Source: Pleurodeles waltl | Taxonomy: Eukaryota; Chordata; Amphibia; Caudata; Salamandridae | Length of the DNA stretch: 64,000 nucleotides | Direction of reading: 5' to 3' | NCBI RefSeq assembly: GCF_031143425.1 | Contig: NC_090445.1 | Span: 814,696,317 to 814,760,316, forward strand | In this document: positions 57,806 to 64,000 of the stretch, in pieces | How positions within the stretch are numbered: position 1 is the first letter of the stretch | How the letters are laid out: the number at the start of each line of letters is the position of its first letter | Notes under the pieces: generated by a model | What the model saw: only the letters and a program-made list of their open reading frames with translations | What the model was told of the DNA's origin: nothing | Databases searched by the model: none | Made by a program: the position numbers and the translations under genes

Positions 57806-60411
57806 TCACTCGCCACCTGACATGTGGCTGCCGGGCCCTTCGTGCACATCTGTCTTCTCGCTTGCGGGGCCCTCCTGTGCTGCCGTCCCGGGCCCGTGGG
57901 TGTCCTCCTGCACACCTGGAATGGGGCTGGTGGGGCCCTCGTGGGCAGCTCGCCTGCTGCCGGACTTGTCGGGCGTGCTGCCCTTGCCACCCTTCCCTGC
58001 TCGTCTGTGGCCCTTTCCTCCCTTTGGCGGTGTGCCAGGTGGCACCCCACTCGCTAACGGTGCCAGGGTAGTGCTTTTGGAGCCTGCTGTCTTTGGCCTG
58101 TTGCGCCGGGCACTGGCTTTCTTGGCTTTTTTTTCTGGGGGTGGGCTGGCAGTCTCTTTAGTCCTGGCAGAAGTAGCTGGCCTTGAAGGTGGTAGACTCC
58201 AAAATCCTTGGACTATTGTCTTTGTAGGTCCAGGTTTTGTGGTGGCTGAGGTGCTGATTGGAGTCTTATGAGATGGAGGGGGTGGGTCAGTTGTTGGAAA
58301 GAGGTCAAGGTTGGAAAGGAAAATCAATTTAGAAAGACAGGGACGGGTAGTTGTAGTGGGTATAGGAGTGGAGGAAGAGGATGTGGTTTTAGGAGAGTGA
58401 AGTCTGGTGTCTTTGGGTGCAGGTGCTTGTGCTGGAGGCTGTCGTGAGGTGGATGGCTGTTGGGTGGGTGACTGCCTGCGTTTGTGTGGTTTGGAAGAGG
58501 GGGTGACAGACACACTGGGAGAGGACACAGGGGACGTGTAAATGGTAGTGGGGGTGGTGACTGCACGTGTGCGGAGTGTTCTGGTGGACGTGCTGGTGAT
58601 GGACGTAGTGGCTGAAGATGTTGTGCATGCAAGTGTGAGTGGAGACGTCACAGGGAGGGAGGAGGGAGACGAGGAGGAGGAGGACACAGAGGAGGCAGTG
58701 GCTGTTGGCATGTCTGCATGTGGATGTTGCTTGTGTGAATGCTTGTGTGATTTGTGGTGCTTATGTCTGGATGAGCTTCCCTTGGGTGTTGAGGTGTGTG
58801 CAGGCTGGTCTGTAGGTGTGTCTGGGATAGGCAGAGGTACAAGGGAGTGGGACGGGGTTGAGGAAGTTGGAGGAGGGAGGCAGGAGACAGGGACAATGGC
58901 TGCTGTCAGTGCTGAGGCCAGAGCGTTGAACGATCGCTGATGGGCAGCCTGACCCGAATGAATGCCCTCCAGGTATGCATTACTCCGGTGCACCTCCCTT
59001 TCTACACCCTGGATGGCATTCAAAAGGGTAGACTGCTCAACAATGAGCGACCTCAGGAGGTCAATGACCTCCTCACTGAGGGCAGCAGGGGTAACTGGGG
59101 CAGCGCCTGAGGTGCTGGGGAGAAGGAGATGCCCACCTTCCTGGGTGAGCGGGCAAGGGGCGAAGGCTGAGTGGCTGCTGGGAGGGCGGAGCTGGTGCGC
59201 TGGGTGGCGGCTGTACCTGTTGTTGTGGTGGGCACGGATGTTGCCGCCACCACAAGGGAGCTCCCTTCCGAGGACGTGTCTGTGTCACTGGTGTCACCAC
59301 GTGTCCCCGCTGTGGAGCTCCCATCGCTCTCCGTCTCACTGGTGAAATCCGAGTCAGTTGCATGGCCCTCCATGGCCATGTGAGATGCAGCTCCCTCGTC
59401 CTCCGATGCCACTTCTCCTCCGCCTGATGATGCTAATGCACACATGAACAGGAAGACCACCAAAAAAAGGGGGGGGGTGGAGAAACAAAGACATGTTGAG
59501 TGCATGCATTGGCGACACCGTTGGCGGAGAGCACAGACACAGAAGCCCCCTGCACTACGCCGCACACTTGGGGTACACTACTCAATCCGTGGGACATGGC
59601 CTACAAGCCTATGGACGACAACTCCACACATAGGAGACACAGGGCCATGAATAGCTGTACTAGGCAACCTACAGAGGTGGGGGGCGGGGGCACAGGGCCA
59701 TGCCTAACGGAGGGGCCTAGCCTACAGAAATCGCCCTGGCCTAGGGATACCCACAGCCCTCCTCCCCCACCCAGACACGTCCAATGTGTGCAAAATCAGC
59801 AGAATGTGCTTGTACTCACCCCCTTGTGTCTGCTGTGATGTCCTCACGCGCCCATCCAAATCGGGGTAGGCCACCGCCAGGATCCGGGACATCAGGGGGG
59901 TCAAGGTACGACTGGCACCCCTCCTACGTTGGGAGGCCATCCCCAGCAGAGCCTCCGCGGTCTTCCTGCTCCCGCGGCGGATGTCCTCCCACCTCTTCCG
60001 GCAGTGGGTGCCCCGTCTGTTGTGGACCCCCAGGATCCGGACGTCCTTGGCGATGGCACGCCAAATGTCGATTTTCTGATGGGCGCTGACCTATGTGACA
60101 TGTACAGGGGGCGAAAAATAAAAATCATCACCTTCTGCATGCTCGATGTGAGTGGCCCCCCATCCCCACCCTTGCCATGTGGCACATGCTCTCATCTGTC
60201 GTTTGATGCATGCCTCATTCGCTCCCCTCCCCACCATCTTTCATTCACCCCACTCAACCCAGGGATTGACCACAAAGCATGGTCCCAATGTACTTGCCTG
60301 TTGGTCTGGAGGACCGTAGAGTAGCGCATACTGGGGGAGGACCCCATCCATGAGTTTCTCCAATTCTTCAGAAGTGAAGGCAGGGGCCTTTTCCCCAGTC
60401 GCAGCAGCCAT
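57806..60411 (-). pseudogene. Harbinger SANT2, copy B (Myb/SANT domain plus long tail), one frameshift
   Basis: Exon 1 60411-60298 (MAAATGEKAPAFTSEELEKL) ends at a GC donor (gcaagt) where copy A has GT. Exon 2 60090-59820 encodes VSAHQKIDIWRAIAKDV, HCRKRWEDIRRG and AVAYPDLDGRV, the core of a SANT-like DNA-binding domain, and ends at GTGAGT. Exon 3 begins 59432 after ...GCATTAG with an acidic Ser/Thr region. A one-base deletion near 59117 shifts the frame before EEVIDLLRSL. The tail is Ser/Thr/Pro-rich, includes a His-rich patch (SSSRHKHHKSHKHSHKQHPH) and a basic patch (PPPEKKAKKASARRNRPKTA), and stops at 57806. Full length would be about 670 residues, far longer than typical Harbinger Myb proteins. 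Confidence 0.75.
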
Positions 60412-60932
60412 TGTCTCTTCCAGACCGAGGTCACAGCAGCACTTGCAGTATAGGTCCTCTCCTGTGGATGATCAGGTATCGAGTGATTAAGCAAATAGAA
60501 AATGGCGGTCACGCCCGCGGCGGTGCGTACCGCGACCGCCGGCGCACATCGTCATTGGCTCCTGAAACCCATAGGGTTCAATGTTAACCAATGCGGCATT
60601 GCGCCGCGGTCTTCGACCCCCTACCGCCACAGTGTGCCACGCCAGCGCATTGACCTCACATCCCACTGTCGCACTTCACAGGTCAGGCAGCCGCCATTTC
60701 AAGGGCCCCCATATCTTAATTTCTACTGCGTCACACATGCCTAGGCCTTGCATCAACACTCATATAAGCCATTCAATGCATTGAGAATCATGTACTGTGC
60801 AAGTTGTGGGAACGTACCTGTGGGTTGATTGACTCTGTGCTCCATGTTGTCCTTCCTAGGCACCGTCCGCTGGGACTTGCGAGGAGATGGAGGAATCTTC
60901 CAGTGTACAGACCGCTGGTGGACCTGTCGACA
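60412..60932. promoter_or_regulatory. Divergent region between SANT2 and nuclease, copy B
   Basis: About 520 bp between opposite-facing genes, matching the arrangement in copy A. It contains an apparent 3' splice site (ttgtccttcctag, near 60860) ahead of the nuclease start, so a 5' non-coding exon of the nuclease may lie here. Confidence 0.4.
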
Positions 60933-61859
60933 ATGGAAGAAAGACATGTCATACTGACATACAGGCTTGACAGAGCCACTATACAGGAACTGTGTGCCCA
61001 GCTGGAGCCAGACCTGATGTCACCCATCCGCCAACCCACACGGATCCCCCCTCTAGTGCAGGTTCTGTCAGTACTCCATTTTTTGGCAAGTGGGTCATTT
61101 CAAACAACAGTGGCCATTTCATCAGGGATGTCTCAGCCTATGTTTTCCAAGGTGTTGTCCAGAGTGTTGTCTGCCCTGCTGAAATACATGCAGAGCTACA
61201 TTGTTTTCCCTGAGGTGGGCGATTTGGCTACAGTGAAGGGTGATTTCTATGCGCTTGGACATATTCCCAACATCATTGGTGCAATTGATGGGACACATGT
61301 TGCTTTGGTCCCCCCCAGCACGAGTGAACAGGTGTACAGGAACAGGAAAAGTTATCATTCCATGAATGTCCAGGTGGTCTGTTTGGCTGACCAGTACATC
61401 TCCCATGTAAATGCCAAGTTCCCTGGGTCAGTGCATGACGCGTACATCATGCGAAATAGCAGCATCCCTTACGTGATGGAACTACTTCAGAGACACCGTG
61501 TGTTGCTAATTGGTGACTCTGGTTACCCCAACCTGTCATGGCTACTGACCCCAGTGAGGAATCCCAGGTCCAGGGCAGAGGAACGGTACAATGAGGCCCA
61601 TCGAGCGGACCTTCGCCTCCTAAAGGCCAGGTTTAGGTGCCTCCATATGACAGGTGGATCCCTAATGTACTCACCAAAGAAGGTGTGCCATATCATCGTG
61701 GCCTGCTGTATGCTTCACAACCTGGCTTTGCGACGCCAGGTGCCTTTCCTGCAGGAGGATGGTCCAGTTGGTGGTGTTGTGGCAGCTGTGGAGCCTGCGG
61801 AGAGTGAAGAGGACGACACAGACAACAGGGACACAGTAATACAGCAGTATTTTCAATGA
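60933..61859 (+). CDS. Harbinger DDE nuclease, copy B, open frame lacking the catalytic Glu
   Basis: The 308-residue frame from MEERHVILTYRLDRATIQEL to IQQYFQ belongs to the HARBI1/DDE_Tnp_4 family. An upstream in-frame extension exists, but the ATG at 60933 matches copy C's start. An N-terminal helical region is followed by GAIDGTHVALVPP (first Asp), SVHDAYIMRNS, then IGDSGYPNLSW (second Asp). The third catalytic residue is missing: copy A reads NEAHGRTQQIIEQTFGLLK, while this copy reads NEAHRADLRLLK after a 20-21 bp loss that keeps the frame open. The protein could be made but should not cut DNA. It might still bind partners or act as an inhibitor, which is speculation. Confidence 0.85.
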   Translation: MEERHVILTYRLDRATIQELCAQLEPDLMSPIRQPTRIPPLVQVLSVLHFLASGSFQTTVAISSGMSQPMFSKVLSRVLSALLKYMQSYIVFPEVGDLATVKGDFYALGHIPNIIGAIDGTHVALVPPSTSEQVYRNRKSYHSMNVQVVCLADQYISHVNAKFPGSVHDAYIMRNSSIPYVMELLQRHRVLLIGDSGYPNLSWLLTPVRNPRSRAEERYNEAHRADLRLLKARFRCLHMTGGSLMYSPKKVCHIIVACCMLHNLALRRQVPFLQEDGPVGGVVAAVEPAESEEDDTDNRDTVIQQYFQ

Positions 61860-62366
61860 CATACAGGTAAGAATCAACACCGGCATTTTACATTTTCTTA
61901 AAGACTCCTGCCTCTCTGCTGTCTGAGTTTCCCCCCAGTGTATGTTAACTGAGTTGTGACTTTCCCTTCCAATTTCAGAGATGTGGGCCCCACTCCGTGA
62001 CCTCTGCTTTGTTTCCCCATGGACTACAGCTGTGTGACAGTGGTATGTTGTCATCACAATGTAACTGGACATTTTGGCACGGTTCTGTGTAATACATTTG
62101 TTCAAAAATACAGGCAGACTCCAGATTATTTTTGTGCAATAAGTGTGTTTATTAAAGTGCTCAATTTTGGGTAATGGTTGCAATTCGGTGATGGGTGATG
62201 GTGGAGGAATGTCCATGGCAGAGTCCAGATTTTCAGTCTCACAGGTGCATTGTCCATATGCCTGTGGAAGGTGGAGCTGGGGCAGTTTAAGGTTGAAGAG
62301 GGTGACAATGTGGGACAGTGGGATGACAATCAGGTGGTATCCTTTCCTGGCGGGGGTCTTGGCATC

Positions 62367-63867
62367 CTACTCTGTCTTCTTCGTAGATCTCAGGCACCGC
62401 TTGCGGGGTGGTTCTCCTTCTGCAGGGGGTGTGGTTCTGGTGGCCTGTTGTTCTTGTGTCGGGGCCTCCTGTCCACTAGCGCCGGCGGAGGTGGTAGCCT
62501 GTTCTTGGTCCATGCTAGTGACAGGGGCCCTTTGTGGTGCCACATGGTCCCGCAATGTGCTGACAATCTGATTGAGAGCCACAACGATGGTGCCCATTGC
62601 GGAACTGATGTTTCTGAGTTCTTCACTGAACCCCATAAACTGTTCCTCCTGCAGTACCTGGATCTCCTGGAACCTGGCCACGACCGTCGCCATCGTCTCC
62701 TGGGAGTGGTGGTATGCTCCCATGATGGAGGATAGGGCCTCGTGGAGAGTGGGTTCCCTGGGCCTGTCCCCCCACTGTCGCACAGTAGCCCTCCCAGTTC
62801 CCCTGTTTCCCTGGGCCTCTGTCCCCTGGACCGTGTGCCCACTACCACTGCCCCCAGGTCCCTGTTGTTGTTGGGGTGGTGGGTTAACCTGGGTGCCCTG
62901 TAGTGGCGGACACACCGCAGATTGACGTGTCCTGGAGACAGAGGCATGGGCCCGCTGGGTGGGTGCTGTGCTGGTGTTCCCAGAGGAGGGTAGGTCTGCT
63001 GTGGCCTGTGGCTGTCTGAGGGGAACCGAATGTCCCGAGGTCCCCGATGGGCTGGGCTGGTCATCTGGGTCCAGGGAGACAGAGCTGCTGTCATCACTGT
63101 GGGCCTCTTCTGGGGGTGGAATGGACAATTCTGGCCACTCCTGGGCGGTGTCGTGGCGTTTGGGTCCTGCAGGGGTATAAGAGTATGGTTATTGCTTCTG
63201 ATTGTGCCATAGCGTGCAATGGGTGGCTTCCCGTGTACCCCAGTGCTGGCATTCCCTGGTGGGGGCTGTTGTGACGGTGGTTTGGGGGGGTGGGTATGTG
63301 CAGTGGGCATGCTTAGGTGATGGGTGTCCATGGTTTGTGGTCGCATGCAGGGCTTGGTGTTGGGATGGGTGGGTTGTGATGGTGAGACATTAGCAAGGAG
63401 GATGTGTGATGGGGGTGGGGGGGAGGGTGGGGGTATGATTTGGCATGCCAGTGGGTGGGGGGGATGATGTAGTTGAGATTAGACTTACCAGAGTCCATTC
63501 CTCCGCCTACTCCTGCGAGGCCCTCAGGATGCAGGATCGCCAAGACCTGTTCCTCCCATGTTGTAAATTCTGGGGGTTGAGGTGGGGGTCCGCCGCCAGT
63601 CTTCTGCACCGCGATGTTGTGTCTGGATACCATGGAATGCACCTTCCCCCGTAGGTCGTTCCACCGCTTCCTGATGTCGTCCCGATTTCGTGGATGCTGA
63701 CCCACAGCGTTGACCCTGTCCACTATTCTTTGCCATAGCTCCATCTTCCTGGCAATGGTGGTGTGCTGCACCTGTGTCCTGAAGAGCTGGGGCTCTACCC
63801 GAACTATTTCCTCCTCCATGACCCTGAGTTCAGCGTCTGAAAACCTGTGGTGTCTTTGGGGTGCCAT
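62367..63867 (-). CDS. Harbinger SANT1 (Myb/SANT-like protein), copy B, intact when spliced
   Basis: Exon 1 63867-63489 starts MAPQRHHRFSDAELRVMEEE, ends at a GTAAGT donor, and encodes a Myb/SANT-like domain (residues about 8-95; ARKMELWQRIVDRV, RKRWNDLRGKVHSMVSR). Exon 2 63166-62367 follows a ...CCCTGCAG acceptor. The joined frame is 392 residues without a stop. The middle is Gln/Pro/Ser-rich with an acidic patch (HSDDSSSVSLDPDD). A predicted helix (EELRNISSAMGTIVVALNQI) could oligomerise. The end EPPRKRCLRSTKKTE looks like a nuclear localisation signal. In the family, Myb-like proteins bind element ends and help import the nuclease. It is convergent with the nuclease, about 500 bp apart. 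Splice sites are inferred from sequence and from copies A and C. Confidence 0.8.
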
Positions 63868-64000
63868 GGGGTGGTGTGGATGAGGTGTGGGGTGGTGTTT
63901 GTGGTGATGAGTGTGGTGAGTGTGGTGGTGTGTGGTGTTTTGTGCGTGGATGTTGTGTGAGTGATGGTGTAGTGTGCCTGTGAATGCTCTGTACTAGCTG

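Larger units (their letters stand above)
55551..64000 (-). mobile_element. PIF/Harbinger-type transposon, copy B (right end outside window)
   Basis: Starts at the terminal motif ggggtcattccaaccctggc and runs off the right edge, probably about 400 bp before its other end. Genes are in reverse order and strand to copy A: SANT2 minus, nuclease plus, SANT1 minus. It is the best preserved copy: SANT1 splices to an intact frame and the nuclease frame is open, although its catalytic Glu is deleted. SANT2 has one frameshift. Confidence 0.85.

Noticed and set aside
57824..58271. Plus-strand frames opposite the SANT2 tail of copy B
   Set aside because: Antisense of a Pro/Thr/Ser-rich coding region; no family pattern.
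60804..61859. Longer 351-residue version of nuclease copy B
   Set aside because: The extra N-terminus is read from sequence that in copy A lies upstream of the start or in another frame; copy C supports a start equivalent to 60933.

Overview
This looks like a stretch of very repeat-rich vertebrate nuclear DNA, most likely from an amphibian and plausibly a newt or salamander. I see no convincing host gene. Nearly everything I can name is a transposable element, a relic of one, or a tandem repeat. The taxonomic guess is an inference from four things: large nested DNA transposons, an old foamy-virus-like provirus, many foldback MITEs, and a ~315 bp tandem repeat that carries a hammerhead-ribozyme-like core (newt satellite 2 is the classic case).

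Layout. 1-9052: Harbinger copy A, cut by the left window edge, plus orientation. 9053-10735: 3'-truncated long LTR, minus strand. 10736-15060: AT-rich DNA with three copies of one MITE family, one of them carrying a nested foldback element. 15065-17150: Ty3/gypsy relic, minus strand, with a 161 bp LTR, gag, zinc knuckles and protease. 17151-22800: mostly unassigned, with an exact 106 bp direct repeat enclosing a hammerhead-like motif and two foldback/MITE elements. 22820-24060: L2/CR1-like LINE relic. 24360-26400: hammerhead-bearing tandem array with one inverted unit. 26401-34617: unassigned and AT-rich, with two MITEs and a TA microsatellite. 34618-55340: older Harbinger copy C, split by a 10.7 kb provirus (35930-46649) and by a 2.26 kb solo LTR (49430-51685). 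55377-55546: foldback MITE. 55551-64000: Harbinger copy B, minus orientation, running off the right edge.

The central system is a PIF/Harbinger family seen three times (A, B, C) with the same unusual three-gene plan. One Myb/SANT-like gene (SANT1) converges on a DDE nuclease gene. A second, unrelated-looking SANT gene with a very long Pro/Ser/Thr-rich tail (SANT2) is transcribed divergently from the nuclease. Comparing copies shows how each decayed. A has stops plus a 99 bp intron-like insert in the nuclease. B has an intact spliced SANT1 and an open nuclease frame that has lost the catalytic glutamate. C lost an active-site Asp and is interrupted twice. Downstream of SANT2, copies A and B carry related minisatellites expanded to different degrees.

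The provirus resembles a foamy-like (spumavirus-like) endogenous retrovirus. It has paired LTRs, a Lys-tRNA-type primer site, a gag with no visible zinc knuckle, degraded pol and a long env. A 177-codon frame overlapping the end of env is the only sizeable 3' reading frame without a stop. Coordinates of element edges come from reading by eye; no alignment or database search was run.
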